Counted from the stretch's first letter, positions 34,655-43,867 are shown. The stretch: 64,000 nt of DNA from Haloarcula sp. CBA1129 (GCF_008729015.1 NZ_RKSM01000001.1:2852001-2916000), one strand, 5' to 3'. Numbers and translations: made by a program. Notes: generated by a model not told the origin, from the sequence alone.

Positions 34655-35323
34655 GTGGTGAAGCGTCTTCAGGTCACCGCCGAAATCGAGCCGGCGCTTG
34701 CACCGCCGTTTTATACGATGCTTGCCGATTCGCCACAAATCGATGAGACGCGAGTACTGGCGTGGAACACGAGCGCCGAAGGCGTCCGAACAGTGCTGTT
34801 CGCCATCAACGGTGCCGTAGACAGCTTCGGGTCAAGCGCCCCGGACACGGCGGGCATCAACTCAGTGCAGGTGGCGGCACCCGAAGCGGCGTGGTCGTAC
34901 GCGCTTGTCGAAGTCGCACCGCAGGAAGCACCGGTGTTCGACGCGATTAATCAGGCGCGGAGCCGGCCAGGACTGGTCGTACGGATGCCAATAGTCTACC
35001 GTGAAGGGACAATGCGGTTCCGGGTCGTCGGCGACCCCGACGCGCTTCAGGCCAGCTTTGCTGCGGCACCGGATGGGTTGTCCGTCCGCCTCGACGAGAT
35101 CGGTCAGATGCAAGGCCCGCCAGATCAGCCGGGGACAACACTAAGCGAGCGCCAACGCGAGGTCCTCGAAGTGGCAGTCGACCGAGGATACTACAACCAT
35201 CCCCGAGAGACGACTCACGAGGAGATCGCGGATGCGGTCGGCTGTGCGCCGTCAACTGTTAGCACGCACCTCCAGAAGGCAGAAGCAGAGGCCGTCATGA
35301 GCTTGGTCAGCGATTTCAGTTGA
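34655..35323 (+). CDS. HTH-10 (Bat-like) transcriptional regulator
   Basis: A regulator of about 222 residues of the haloarchaeal bacterio-opsin activator family. An N-terminal sensor region (about 1-155) is followed by the HTH-10 domain near 165-222: TLSERQREVLEVAVDRGYYN, then THEEIADAVGCAPSTVSTHL. The two possible GTG starts at 34655 and 34658 lie about 25 bases after a TATA-like GTTTATAC (34627-34634), which indicates a leaderless transcript. It is divergent from a cupin gene and probably regulates it (inference). The signal is unknown. Confidence 0.85.
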   Translation: MVKRLQVTAEIEPALAPPFYTMLADSPQIDETRVLAWNTSAEGVRTVLFAINGAVDSFGSSAPDTAGINSVQVAAPEAAWSYALVEVAPQEAPVFDAINQARSRPGLVVRMPIVYREGTMRFRVVGDPDALQASFAAAPDGLSVRLDEIGQMQGPPDQPGTTLSERQREVLEVAVDRGYYNHPRETTHEEIADAVGCAPSTVSTHLQKAEAEAVMSLVSDFS

Positions 35324-35389
35324 GCAACCAACCGGCCGGTCAACGCTTCGAGATGCTTTTACACAGCCGACGCGTACAGAGAGGCACGC

Positions 35390-35842
35390 GTGGCCATCAC
35401 GGACAAAATCTACGTCAAGAACCACCAGCAACTCGCCTCTCAGCTAGAGACGAGTTTCCCGAAAGGGGCGTTCAAGGGTGCGACGCTTGATATCCTCTTT
35501 CAGGGGGAGGGGCTGGCAAAGCTCGACGAAGCCTCTAGAGAGCGAGTGCTTGACTTCGCGGAAGATTTTCTGGACTGTGACTGTGAGGCCAACCCACACT
35601 GTGGCTGTGCCGAGCGGAAGTTCATATCCTACCTGCTGGAGTTGCGCGAGCAGGGGATGGGTCCGGACGCAATCGTCGACGTAATGAGCGACGATTACAT
35701 GCTGTATGCGTATCCGGGCGACGTACTGTCCTTCCTCGATAACTCCGTCAGAACGTTAGAAGCCGTGGAAACCCTAGCCGACGTCGATGGGCGCGACGAC
35801 GTGGCCGAGGACGTACAGCAGAAACGCCAGCGGTTACTCTAA
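35390..35842 (+). CDS. Conserved haloarchaeal hypothetical protein with Cys cluster
   Basis: A 150-residue acidic protein that begins MAITDKIYVKNHQQLASQLE. A Cys-rich motif lies in the middle (CDCEANPHCGCAERKF, about 63-78), with four Cys and one His that could bind zinc or an Fe-S cluster. Helices continue to residue 145 with no membrane segment. The GTG at 35390 lies about 35 bases after a TATA-like GCTTTTACAC. Well conserved in appearance, but the function is unknown. It overlaps the convergent RHH gene by 9 bp. Confidence 0.75.
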   Translation: MAITDKIYVKNHQQLASQLETSFPKGAFKGATLDILFQGEGLAKLDEASRERVLDFAEDFLDCDCEANPHCGCAERKFISYLLELREQGMGPDAIVDVMSDDYMLYAYPGDVLSFLDNSVRTLEAVETLADVDGRDDVAEDVQQKRQRLL

Positions 35843-36268
35843 GTCGTCGAAGCTACCGATGCGATAGGAGGCGTCCTCTTCTTCGCCCTGATCTAAGTCT
35901 TCGAGGTGGATGACCTCGTCTTGGTCCATCTCGTCGAGTTGCTGGCGGAGCTTCGTGACGTAGCGCTTGTGTTCTTCCAGTTGTTCGCGGAGGTGCTCGG
36001 CTTCGAGTTCGAGCCGTTCGTGCTCGCGGACGAAGCTTTTCGGGACTTCGACTTTCGGTGGGAAGCTCTCGGTGCTGGTCTCGGTCGCGTCGTCTTCGAA
36101 CTCGTGTTCCGGGGCGACCTTCACCTGACCGTCGTGGGAAACAAGCGTGTCGACGTAGTCCCGGAAAACTGCGGACAGAGAGATATCGCGCTCCTCGGCG
36201 ATTTCGCGGAGGGTTTCGAATTTGTCCTCGCTGACGCGAAAGGAGATGGTCTTGTTTTTGTTGCCCAT
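35834..36268 (-). CDS. Ribbon-helix-helix DNA-binding protein with coiled-coil tail
   Basis: A 144-residue protein. Residues 1-45 form a CopG/Arc-type ribbon-helix-helix (NKTISFRVSEDKFETLREIA, then ERDISLSAVFRDYVDTLVS). Residues 85-125 form a coiled coil (HERLELEAEHLREQLEEHKR) and an acidic tail follows. It is probably a dimeric transcription factor. The ATG at 36268 is preceded on the minus strand by an AT-rich region (GATTAAATACG) at about 36293-36303, a good promoter position. Target genes are unknown. Confidence 0.8.
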   Translation of the reverse strand: MGNKNKTISFRVSEDKFETLREIAEERDISLSAVFRDYVDTLVSHDGQVKVAPEHEFEDDATETSTESFPPKVEVPKSFVREHERLELEAEHLREQLEEHKRYVTKLRQQLDEMDQDEVIHLEDLDQGEEEDASYRIGSFDDLE

Positions 36269-36392
36269 AGTTATGTACTGTTTTAGTAGCAACGTATTTA
36301 ATCGTTTGTCAGACGCTACCACCGGCGCGTGCCACTGGCAACGCTCGAACCGCTGTGATTTAACAGCCGGCCGACCCCCGTTCCGGACAGAG

Positions 36393-36821
36393 ATGGCGAC
36401 AGACATCGACGCAACCGCTCACCACTTCGGTATCATCGTTAGCGACCTAGATCGGGCAGTCGAGTTCTACCGCGACGTTTTAGGACTCGATGTACTGACG
36501 CGTTTTTCCGTCGGTGACGAGGCGTTCGGCACCGCCGTCGACATCGAGGGAGCCAGCGCCGAACTGGTACATCTTGACGCTGGCGACGCGCGCTTGGAAC
36601 TTGCGACATACGAACCGGAAGGCGAGGCGATGCCGGACCCAGACCTCAACCGACCGGGGGCGACCCATCCGGGGCTGGAAGTCGACGACCTCGACGCTGT
36701 TGCCGACCGACTCCCCGACGACGTTGAAACCCTCAGCGGCCCGCAGACGACCGAGAGCGGGACGACGATCATGTTCGTCGTCGACCCAGAGGGGAACCGC
36801 ATCGAGCTGTTGGAGCCGTAA
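36393..36821 (+). CDS. VOC/glyoxalase family protein (methylmalonyl-CoA epimerase-like)
   Basis: A 142-residue vicinal oxygen chelate protein with two beta-alpha-beta-beta-beta units. The metal-binding His (HHFGIIVSDLDRAVEFYRDVLG, about residue 9) and Glu (PEGNRIELLEP at the C-terminus) are in place. Spacing resembles lactoylglutathione lyase, methylmalonyl-CoA epimerase and fosfomycin-resistance relatives; the exact activity cannot be fixed. The ATG at 36393 begins MATDIDATAHHFGI. Confidence 0.85.
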   Translation: MATDIDATAHHFGIIVSDLDRAVEFYRDVLGLDVLTRFSVGDEAFGTAVDIEGASAELVHLDAGDARLELATYEPEGEAMPDPDLNRPGATHPGLEVDDLDAVADRLPDDVETLSGPQTTESGTTIMFVVDPEGNRIELLEP

Positions 36822-36854
36822 CGTCAGTCGCAAAAACCGCCGGCAGCGTCGAGG

Positions 36855-37469
36855 TTAGTCGGCGCTAGCTTCGGCCTGCTCGTCCTGCAAACTTTCGAGC
36901 GCACCGACGACCGACTGCCGGTAGTTCTCGATGGACAGTTCCTCGTACTCCTCGTCGGCCATCGCGATGTACTCGTCGGTGGCCGGGTCCTCAAGGTCGG
37001 CCTCCTTGTACCGCTTGACCCTGTCGAGGGTTCGCTCGGCCGTTTCGACGACCCAGCGGTCCCGCGTCGCCTCGTCGACCTCCGAGATGGACTCGGGTCG
37101 GATTGAGACGTTCACCTCGCCCTCGTCGGTCTCGTAGGTTCGGGGCTTGCCGACGACGGCGACGTAGGCCGGTGGCTCCAGTTCGCGCAGCATCGACGCC
37201 GCGTCGGGCTGGTACTGCCCGGCGTACATGAAGAACGTATCGCCGTTGGGGTCGACGACGCGGCCCTGCCAGTACTCGCTGTCTTCGCCGACATCCTCGG
37301 TCTCGGTGAGAGTGCCGACTAAGAACACGCGGTTGGCGCGCTGGCCGGTCGGGAGGAGGACGTACACCGGCGCGCGGTCGTCGTCGGATTCCTTGAACGT
37401 GTAGCTCGCGTCGTTGAACTCGCGTGCGAAGACGCGCCGTGCGACCTCGCGGGTGGGTGTACTCGCCAT
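36855..37469 (-). CDS. rpap3: RPA-associated protein (RPA32-like, RPA3 partner)
   Basis: A 204-residue protein encoded directly after the RPA gene (TAAATG junction, no gap). The OB-fold-like region at about 30-115 (APVYVLLPTGQRANRVFLVG, GDTFFMYAGQYQ, PPAYVAVVGKPRTYE) and a helical C-terminus match the haloarchaeal RPA-associated family. In Haloferax volcanii these partners are needed with their cognate RPA for DNA repair. A single-stranded DNA-binding complex in replication and repair is the likely role. The symbol is by homology to the Haloferax rpa3-rpap3 operon. Confidence 0.85.
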   Translation of the reverse strand: MASTPTREVARRVFAREFNDASYTFKESDDDRAPVYVLLPTGQRANRVFLVGTLTETEDVGEDSEYWQGRVVDPNGDTFFMYAGQYQPDAASMLRELEPPAYVAVVGKPRTYETDEGEVNVSIRPESISEVDEATRDRWVVETAERTLDRVKRYKEADLEDPATDEYIAMADEEYEELSIENYRQSVVGALESLQDEQAEASAD

Positions 37470-38414
37470 TTAGATCGACCTCGCTTTGATGAGAATCTCG
37501 TCTGCATCCACGGCCCCGGTCAGTCGCTCCTGCTCGTCGGCGAGCAAGTAGCGGCCGAAGGTCGGGCCTCGAACGCGATAGTAGCGGCCGAGGATCTTCT
37601 GTCGCATCTCGTCGGCGACGACGGTCGTGTCGAGCGCGTCCATCGCCATCTCTTTGGCCTCTTCGAGGGCGATGCCGGTCAGTTCCTCGGTCGCGTCCTC
37701 GTCGAAGATGACCTCGGTGACCTCTTCGCCGTCGTCGAGGACGCCCTTGATGCGGAGGTCGAATTCGCCTTCGACCTCGCCGTGCTCGCTACAGCGGCCG
37801 TTCTGGAGGACACGGGTACAGTCATCTTCCGGACAGCGCTTGATGAGCCCGGAGCCCGACTGGATGTCGACCAGCGCGCCGTCGGCCTCGACACTGTCGT
37901 CGCCGACCTCGATTGCTTCGTCGAGTTCCTCGATAGTGGTCGTCCGGTTGAGCTTCACGGAGAAGCGGCCCTGATACTCGTCGGTGACGACGTTGCGCAG
38001 GGCGTAGGATTTGCCTTCTTCGAGGGATGGCAGGTCGGACTTCGACCACTTCGTGAACTTGATGGTGCCCGTCTCATCGCCCAGCAGGCCGACCTGCGCC
38101 ACGGCGTCAGCGCGTGGCTCCCAGAGCTCGACGACCGTTGCGCGAACGTCGACCCACTCTTCGGGGGCATCGACGTCGGCGACGTTCACCTGCTCGTTGC
38201 CGCCGCCGTCGCCGCCGCCCAGCTGGTCGCGGTCCATCCCGGCCTCGTCGAGGTACGTGTTGATGACGCTTCGACGGGCCTCGCTGATGGGGACCTGATA
38301 GTCGTTGACCAGTGTATCGAGCCGCTCGACGACGTCGTCGACGTCGATCTCTAGCTGGTCGGAAAACTGCTCGTGTATCTCTGTCGCGTGTGTACGCAAA
38401 TCTGACTCAGTCAT
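37470..38414 (-). CDS. rpa3: Replication protein A (single-stranded DNA-binding)
   Basis: A 314-residue RPA with a helical N-terminus (1-60). One OB fold lies at about 75-165 (DVRATVVELWEPRADAVAQV, GTIKFTKWSKSDLPSLEEG). A zinc finger follows (CPEDDC near 189, CSEH near 203), then a second OB-like region (EVEGEFDLRIKGVLDDGEEV). It coats single-stranded DNA in replication and repair. Length and arrangement match the Haloferax RPA3 type rather than multi-OB RPA1/2. The partner gene starts one base after its stop. The ATG at 38414 has an AT-rich region (ATATAAATACTCG) upstream at about 38478-38490. Confidence 0.9.
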   Translation of the reverse strand: MTESDLRTHATEIHEQFSDQLEIDVDDVVERLDTLVNDYQVPISEARRSVINTYLDEAGMDRDQLGGGDGGGNEQVNVADVDAPEEWVDVRATVVELWEPRADAVAQVGLLGDETGTIKFTKWSKSDLPSLEEGKSYALRNVVTDEYQGRFSVKLNRTTTIEELDEAIEVGDDSVEADGALVDIQSGSGLIKRCPEDDCTRVLQNGRCSEHGEVEGEFDLRIKGVLDDGEEVTEVIFDEDATEELTGIALEEAKEMAMDALDTTVVADEMRQKILGRYYRVRGPTFGRYLLADEQERLTGAVDADEILIKARSI

Positions 38415-38585
38415 TGGTTTTCACTGTCTCCGCCTGGTTTTCATTGGGAGACATTCGACGGTTGGTCGCCTTCGGATATAAATACTCGCCAAGGGAGTGA
38501 AAGTGAAATAGCGCGTGCTGTCGTCGTTTCAGGGCACGCAGCACCGCGCGAGAAGATTGATTTGTGGTGGGCCACAACGGGAAGT

Positions 38586-38870
38586 ATGGCCGACGACGAG
38601 CGACTCGCGCGGTTCATCCGGGATACCTTGCGGTCGGCCGAGCAGCAACTCTCTGACGCGAAGAAGGCCTACAGGAACGGGAAGCGGTCGGCGGAAGCCG
38701 GTCTGCCAAGGGACGAGGAAGGACGGGCCCGCATCGTCTGTCGCCGCCACGCCGAGTACCGCGCGGTATCGATGGACGAGCAGCGTCGGCCCGTCTGTTA
38801 CGACGGGGAGAACCCGGACTGTCAGGGCTGTGTCGAGGACATCAGGGACGGGACAGTAGAGACGTGGTAG
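38586..38870 (+). CDS. Small Cys-rich haloarchaeal protein
   Basis: A 94-residue protein. The N-terminal half is helical (DDERLARFIRDTLRSAEQQL), and the C-terminal half has a Cys/His set (VCRRHAEYR, PVCYDGENPDCQGCVED) suited to zinc binding. No family recognised by name. The ATG at 38586 begins MADDERLAR. It lies 70 bp before the nucleotidyltransferase gene on the same strand. Function unknown. Confidence 0.7.
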   Translation: MADDERLARFIRDTLRSAEQQLSDAKKAYRNGKRSAEAGLPRDEEGRARIVCRRHAEYRAVSMDEQRRPVCYDGENPDCQGCVEDIRDGTVETW

Positions 38871-38940
38871 GTAACTGCTAGCGGGTAGTTCAGCGGATCG
38901 CCAGTACAACACTTTATCACTAGCCGGGTGAAGCCCGGGT

Positions 38941-39936
38941 ATGGAGCGCCCAATCGTCGCGCTTGTTCTGGCCGGCGGAACCGGCACACGGCTGTATCCA
39001 GCGAGTCGGAGCGACCGGCCCAAACAGTTTCTCTCGTTTGGTCGAGACAAGTCACTGCTCGCCGAAACTGTCAATCGGGTGGGATTCGCGGACGAGACGT
39101 ACGTGCTGACCCGGGAGTCCTTCGCCGACGGGGTGCGAGAGCGCGCCCCGAGTGCGGCGGTGTTGACCGAACCGGAACCGAAAGACACCGGCCCGGCGCT
39201 GGCGTATGCGGCCCACCGCATCCGCGAGCAGGTCGGTGACTGCGTTCTGCTGTGTCTGCCGAGTGACCACCGGATTTCGGGCCCATTCGAGACAGTCGCA
39301 CAGACGGGCGCACGGGTCGCAGTGGAAACAGAGGGGCTTGTTACCGTCGGCATCGAGCCGGACCGGCCGGCGACCGGCTACGGCTACATCAAGCCGGGGC
39401 CGTCCGAGAACGGCTTCGCGCCGGTCGAAACGTTCCACGAGAAGCCCGACCGGGAGACCGCGACGGAGTACGTCCGGGAGGGGTTCTACTGGAATGCCGG
39501 GCTGTTCGCGTGGACACCAACGGCTCTCCTGTCCGCCGCCGAATCATCGCCGCTTGCACCGATGGTCGAGGGGTTGGATCAAGGGGATTACGACGCCGCA
39601 TTCGACGCCGTCGACCCGGTGAGCATCGACTACGCCGTGCTCGAACGGGCCGAGAACGCCTTCGTCGTCCCGGCGGCGCTCGACTGGGACGACTTGGGTT
39701 CGTGGGACGCCTTCGAGCGTGTCCTCGACAGCCAGGACGGAAACGCGGTGCTGGGCGAGGCAATCACCATCGACGCCGACGGAAACGTGCTGGCGAGCGA
39801 CGGCCACGTCAGCGCCGTCGGCGTCGAGGACCTCGTGGTGGCGTCTTTCGACGACCGGACGCTCGTCGTGCCGAAAGACGACGCGCAGCGCGTCCGTGAG
39901 GTTGTTGCAGAACTGCGGGACGACGGGCAATTCTGA
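38941..39936 (+). CDS. Mannose-1-phosphate guanylyltransferase-like nucleotidyltransferase
   Basis: A 331-residue sugar nucleotidyltransferase. The signature VLAGGTGTRLYPASRSDRPKQF at residues 8-29 is typical of mannose-1-phosphate guanylyltransferase (ManC-like) rather than glucose enzymes. Further motifs are TEPEPKDTGPALAYAA, LPSDHRI, and FHEKPDRETATEYV, GFYWNAGLFAW. The enzyme would form GDP-mannose for glycosylation of S-layer proteins or exopolysaccharide. The ATG at 38941 follows a short AT-rich tract. It ends 21 bp from the convergent SDR gene. Confidence 0.87.
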   Translation: MERPIVALVLAGGTGTRLYPASRSDRPKQFLSFGRDKSLLAETVNRVGFADETYVLTRESFADGVRERAPSAAVLTEPEPKDTGPALAYAAHRIREQVGDCVLLCLPSDHRISGPFETVAQTGARVAVETEGLVTVGIEPDRPATGYGYIKPGPSENGFAPVETFHEKPDRETATEYVREGFYWNAGLFAWTPTALLSAAESSPLAPMVEGLDQGDYDAAFDAVDPVSIDYAVLERAENAFVVPAALDWDDLGSWDAFERVLDSQDGNAVLGEAITIDADGNVLASDGHVSAVGVEDLVVASFDDRTLVVPKDDAQRVREVVAELRDDGQF

Positions 39937-39957
39937 GCGGACCGGCAGCCAGGCCCG

Positions 39958-40740
39958 TTAGCTCCGCATCGACCCGCCGTCGATGGGCAGGGCCGTCCCG
40001 GTGACGTATGAAGACCGGGCCGACGAGAGGAACGCCACCACGTCGCCGAGTTCCTCGGGCTGGCCGACACGCTGGAGCGGCGCGTCAGACCACGACTCGA
40101 TACCGTCCTCGTAGGAATCGTACTCGCTGCGTTCGACGGCGGCCTCGACCAGTTCCTCGATGCGGGGCGTCTCGTGTGCCCCGGGCAGGACGGCGTTGAC
40201 GCGAACCTCGGGCGCGAACTCGCGAGCCTGAGTCTTCATCAGGCCGATGACGGCCCGGCGGACGGCATTCGAGAGCACCAGATCGTCGATGACCTCCTGC
40301 ACCGACCGAGAGGTGATGTTGACGATAGTGCCGGCCTCGGAGTCCCGGAGGTAGGGGTACGCGGTCCGGGTGGTCCGGACGGCGCTCATCACCAGCAGGT
40401 CGTAGGCGCTGTACCACTCGCGTTCGGTCGTCTCCATGAACGGGCCGGGAGCCGGACCGCCAGCGCTGGTGACGACGTGGTCGAGGCCGCCGAAGGTATC
40501 GACGGTCTCCTCGACGAGCGCTTCGATCTGGTCGGGATCGGTGATATCGGCTTCGACGGCCAGAACGTCACCGTCGCCGACGGATTCGAGTCGGTCCCGG
40601 GCCTCGTCGACGTGGTCCGGTGTTCGGCCACAGACAGCCACGTCGGCTCCTTCAGCGGCGAGCGCTTCGGCGCTTGCGAGGCCGAGTCCGCTTGTCGCGG
40701 CGGTACACAGCGCTGCGTTGCCATCGAGTTCGAGGTCCAT
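39958..40740 (-). CDS. SDR-family protein lacking the catalytic Tyr-Lys pair
   Basis: A 260-residue short-chain dehydrogenase/reductase fold. The nucleotide-binding region (ALCTAATSGLGLASAEALAAEG) keeps the small-residue turn, ADITDPDQ contacts adenine, and the catalytic Ser lies in NITSRSV. The Tyr-x3-Lys pair expected 13 residues later is Ser-x3-Arg (SNAVR). SDR relatives with this change exist and often annotate as 3-oxoacyl-ACP reductases, but catalysis must differ or be lost. The C-terminal GGS is typical. The ATG at 40740 is chosen since the in-frame extension lacks fold sequence. Confidence 0.85.
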   Translation of the reverse strand: MDLELDGNAALCTAATSGLGLASAEALAAEGADVAVCGRTPDHVDEARDRLESVGDGDVLAVEADITDPDQIEALVEETVDTFGGLDHVVTSAGGPAPGPFMETTEREWYSAYDLLVMSAVRTTRTAYPYLRDSEAGTIVNITSRSVQEVIDDLVLSNAVRRAVIGLMKTQAREFAPEVRVNAVLPGAHETPRIEELVEAAVERSEYDSYEDGIESWSDAPLQRVGQPEELGDVVAFLSSARSSYVTGTALPIDGGSMRS

Positions 40741-40816
40741 GTCCACAAGAAGTACCGACTGTCTCAAAGAAGTCCCGCTCGCTAACTGTCCCACTGACTG
40801 CTGGCTGCGGGCTGTC

Positions 40817-41269
40817 CTAACTGCCCCAGAAGTTGTCCCGACTGCCGAGACGCCGGCCGTCATCGTCGGTGTCGTCGGCCCGCTCGTCGGTATCGGTGTC
40901 GCTCTCCGTGGTTTCGGCTTCGGAAGGCTCCTCGTCCATCTCCAGCCGCTCGACTTCCTCGGCCCGGGCGTGGTTCGAGTGGACGTTCGTCACCTTGACC
41001 AGCGAGCGGGCCGGCGGGAGCACGCCGTCCACCATGATGATGAAGCCGTCCTCGGTCCGACCGACACCGGCACCGCTTTCGTGGATGTCCTCAACGTCGA
41101 CAGTGACTTCCTCGCCCATCTTGACCGGCTGGCTCTTGAGTTCCGAGATCGGCTGGTTGTAGTGATTGCACCACTCGGCGCCGCCGCGGTCGCCGTAGTG
41201 GGTACAGCCCATCCCCTGAATTCGTTCGGTGAATTCGGGACAGTCGTCTGCGAGCGGACAATCGGCCAT
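40817..41269 (-). CDS. TRAM-domain protein with N-terminal zinc finger
   Basis: A 150-residue protein. Residues 1-36 carry a Cys/His set (CPLADDCPEF, GCTHYGDRGG, WCNHYN) that probably binds zinc. Residues 47-108 form a TRAM domain (VKMGEEVTVDVEDIHESGAG, then GFIIMVDGVLPPARSLVKVT), a small beta barrel that binds RNA. The tail is acidic and disordered. Short TRAM proteins act as RNA chaperones in archaea; this one adds a zinc finger. The ATG at 41269 begins MADCPLADDC. Confidence 0.85.
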   Translation of the reverse strand: MADCPLADDCPEFTERIQGMGCTHYGDRGGAEWCNHYNQPISELKSQPVKMGEEVTVDVEDIHESGAGVGRTEDGFIIMVDGVLPPARSLVKVTNVHSNHARAEEVERLEMDEEPSEAETTESDTDTDERADDTDDDGRRLGSRDNFWGS

Positions 41270-41414
41270 ATCAGGGGATAACGTGGCCGCTGGCAAAACG
41301 CTTGCGACCCCACTGCAACGCCACACAGCCTGTTATTACGTTTGAGATTTTCACCGGCACACACTTTACCGACACTCGCTGGTTGTCGCGTAGCATTCGG
41401 CAGCATCCAGAGCT

Positions 41415-42875
41415 ATGAGAGCGCAGATATCGGCAGGGCTAGTCTGCTTCCTTTTGATTTGTACGTCACCGGCCGCTCTCGGCGTCCAGTCAGATCCACC
41501 GGAACAGCTCGGAATCAGCGGTGACAGCTCGATTGACGTCCGGTACACGATTGACAGAGAGCCGAACCAGACCGGTCGGGTGCGGGTAACCGCGACGATT
41601 GAGCGACCACAGCACGTCACCGGACTGTCGGTCCGGACACCGGCCGAGACAACAGTCCTCCGGGCCGACGGACTCCAGTCCGATGGCGACCGCTGGCGTA
41701 TCGCCGGTGCTGCCGAGACGGCACAGTTGACCTACACTGTACCGGTCGGACTTTCGACGACGTTCGGCCAACGAACCGCGGACACCGACGACTGGACGCT
41801 GCTTGCCAGACAGGAAGTGTCACTGCGTGCTCGCTGGCGCTGGCACGTCGGGCCGCGGCCCACGTGGAACGAGTCGCTCGCGCTCGTGCCCGGCCAAAAC
41901 GGCGTCGCCGGCGTCACGGCCGCCTATATCGGTCCCCACGAAACAGAGCACAGAACGGTCAACGGCGACCGGATCACGCTCATTGTTCCGGCAAGTGCGG
42001 ACCTACAGCCTAGCCGAACCGCCGTCTTGGACTCTATCAGCCATGCGAAGCGTGTTTCGACCGCCGGAGCAGACCACGGCCACATCCGCGCGTTTGTCGC
42101 GCCGAACGAACTCGCCCCCGGCGGGTACACCCCAACGAACGGCGAGTCGGACATCATCGTCAACGCTGGCGAACCCGTCCGCTCCCCAGTCAACGTCTGG
42201 GTCCACGAGTACCGCCACACTCGACAGACCTTCGAGACGGCGCCAGCGATGGACTGGCTCGATGAGGGGAGTGCGGACTACCACGCCGCGACCCTCACGT
42301 ACAGCGCAGGCGAAATCGGCGAAGACCAGTTCCGAGACAGGATTACCACCAAACGCCACGAAACCGCCGATCTGACACAGCCCGATAGCTGGGCCGGACC
42401 GGGCGCACAGTACCACAAGGGAACGCGTGTCGTCGCGGCCATCGACGCCCGCCTCCAGCAGGCGACCAACGGCACCCGAGCGTTCGAAACGGTCCTCGAA
42501 CGGCTGACACGGCAGGACAAACGCGTCACCCTCGGGCTGTTCGCGGAGACAGTGTCGAGTGTCGTCGGGGACGACCTCGATGCGTTTGTTCGACAGGCTG
42601 TCACTGGCACCGCGCCGTCGGTCCCGACTGACGCACTCACCGAGCATGATTTGCGGCGACGGGGCGCAGCAGAGACGACCAGCCGACCGTCGAATTTTGC
42701 GCCGTCGGTCGATAGCAGCGCGACCGCAACGACCACCGCCGACGACGAAGCCGGATACAGCGTCGATACCGCACAGCCCGTCACTGACCGTCACGGGGAG
42801 TGGACCGTGCTCGGGACGTTCGGCATGCTGTCGGTGCTGCTAGTTCGTCGCCAGCGCCATCGAAAGCGGCGATGA
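41415..42875 (+). CDS. Secreted/membrane-anchored gluzincin protease (M61-like)
   Basis: A 486-residue exported protein. A signal peptide is at residues 1-24 (AGLVCFLLICTSPAALG), a beta-rich N-terminal domain follows, and the metalloprotease motif HEYRH (about 261-265, VWVHEYRHTRQTF) is followed by DEGSADYHA with the third ligand Glu. The helical C-terminal domain resembles M61 peptidases (glycyl aminopeptidase-like). A C-terminal membrane anchor ends in a basic tail (MLSVLLVRRQRHRKRR). It probably cleaves cell-surface or extracellular proteins. The ATG at 41415 starts the signal peptide. Confidence 0.8.
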   Translation: MRAQISAGLVCFLLICTSPAALGVQSDPPEQLGISGDSSIDVRYTIDREPNQTGRVRVTATIERPQHVTGLSVRTPAETTVLRADGLQSDGDRWRIAGAAETAQLTYTVPVGLSTTFGQRTADTDDWTLLARQEVSLRARWRWHVGPRPTWNESLALVPGQNGVAGVTAAYIGPHETEHRTVNGDRITLIVPASADLQPSRTAVLDSISHAKRVSTAGADHGHIRAFVAPNELAPGGYTPTNGESDIIVNAGEPVRSPVNVWVHEYRHTRQTFETAPAMDWLDEGSADYHAATLTYSAGEIGEDQFRDRITTKRHETADLTQPDSWAGPGAQYHKGTRVVAAIDARLQQATNGTRAFETVLERLTRQDKRVTLGLFAETVSSVVGDDLDAFVRQAVTGTAPSVPTDALTEHDLRRRGAAETTSRPSNFAPSVDSSATATTTADDEAGYSVDTAQPVTDRHGEWTVLGTFGMLSVLLVRRQRHRKRR

Positions 42876-43013
42876 CTTACCGGCCGAGTCGCACTGTCCG
42901 CACCGATGAGTGTCGCCGCACCCCCGGATCTGCGTGCGGTACCCGTCGCGAGGTGTGTGGCCGAATATGTTCTTTCACAACTGTCATATCGACTGCTCGC
43001 TTGCCATCCGACG

Positions 43014-43376
43014 ATGGCATCCCAGTCCATATTTGAGAGAATCGGCGGTCGTGACGCGGTCGAAGCGGTTGTCTCTGATTTCTACGACCGTGTGCTCGAC
43101 GATCCGGTTCTCCAACCGTACTTTGAAGACACCGATATGCAGGAGCTCTACAGTCACCAGACCCAGTTCATCAGTGCCGTCGCCGGCGGGCCGGTCGACT
43201 ACGACGGCGGTGACATGGAAACCGCCCACGAAGGGCTGGGAATCACCGAGGATGCGTTCGCCAAGGTCGCGACCCACCTCGAAGCCGCGCTCCGGGCGAA
43301 CGGCGTTCCAGATGATGACGTCGAAGCGATTCTCACAGAGGTCGCTGCCATGGAAGACGACATCGTAGAGGCGTAG
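43014..43376 (+). CDS. Group I truncated hemoglobin
   Basis: A 120-residue truncated globin. The N-terminal SIFERIGGRDAVEAVVSDFYDRVLDD is the classic trHb start; Tyr and Phe of helix B (DFYDRVL) and the proximal His in METAHEGLGI (about residue 68) are present. It binds heme and may detoxify NO or carry O2. The ATG at 43014 is chosen because a longer in-frame extension lies in intergenic DNA. It is the last clear host gene before the integrated element. Confidence 0.9.
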   Translation: MASQSIFERIGGRDAVEAVVSDFYDRVLDDPVLQPYFEDTDMQELYSHQTQFISAVAGGPVDYDGGDMETAHEGLGITEDAFAKVATHLEAALRANGVPDDDVEAILTEVAAMEDDIVEA

Positions 43377-43867
43377 CCGGCCGCCGAGGTTCGGACGTGG
43401 ACTGAGACACAGCATCGGAACCATCGGGAACCGAAACAGACGATATCGCGAACCACGGTGCCGCTGTAGTCATCGCCCTGTACACGGACGACAGAATACT
43501 GACCGCGGCACCGGTAGTTCACCCATGTCTTCAAAACAATAGCTGAGTATGAAAATGTCGCTGTTCCATACGCTTTGCGGAGAAAACCATGCGTGTGAAG
43601 GGTACGAAACCGAGACCGTCCCCCCAAGTCGAGTTGCTGTGCCTCTGACAGGTCATGCAAACCGACTAGGTACCGGCAGTAGTGTGCCCTTCACGACAAT
43701 ATTCTGTAGAGTGGGTCCGGGAGTACGTGTCGGCGGCGACGGGCATTGCAGAACGGACAGTCAGTAGCGACCCGCGGCAGCACTCGAATGCGACCGACAG
43801 CGAGTTGATGCGATGCCACTCCGAAGCGCGTAGCGTGGCCGCTGGCATTACTATCGTCCGCAAGGAG
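43377..43867. other. Host-side intergenic region next to the provirus
   Basis: About 490 bp between the globin gene and the left attachment site. Several short frames occur on both strands, but none shows haloarchaeal codon preference, a family motif, or a promoter in the right place. No tRNA or clear repeat seen. I regard it as non-coding or containing decayed DNA from past integrations. Confidence 0.45.
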
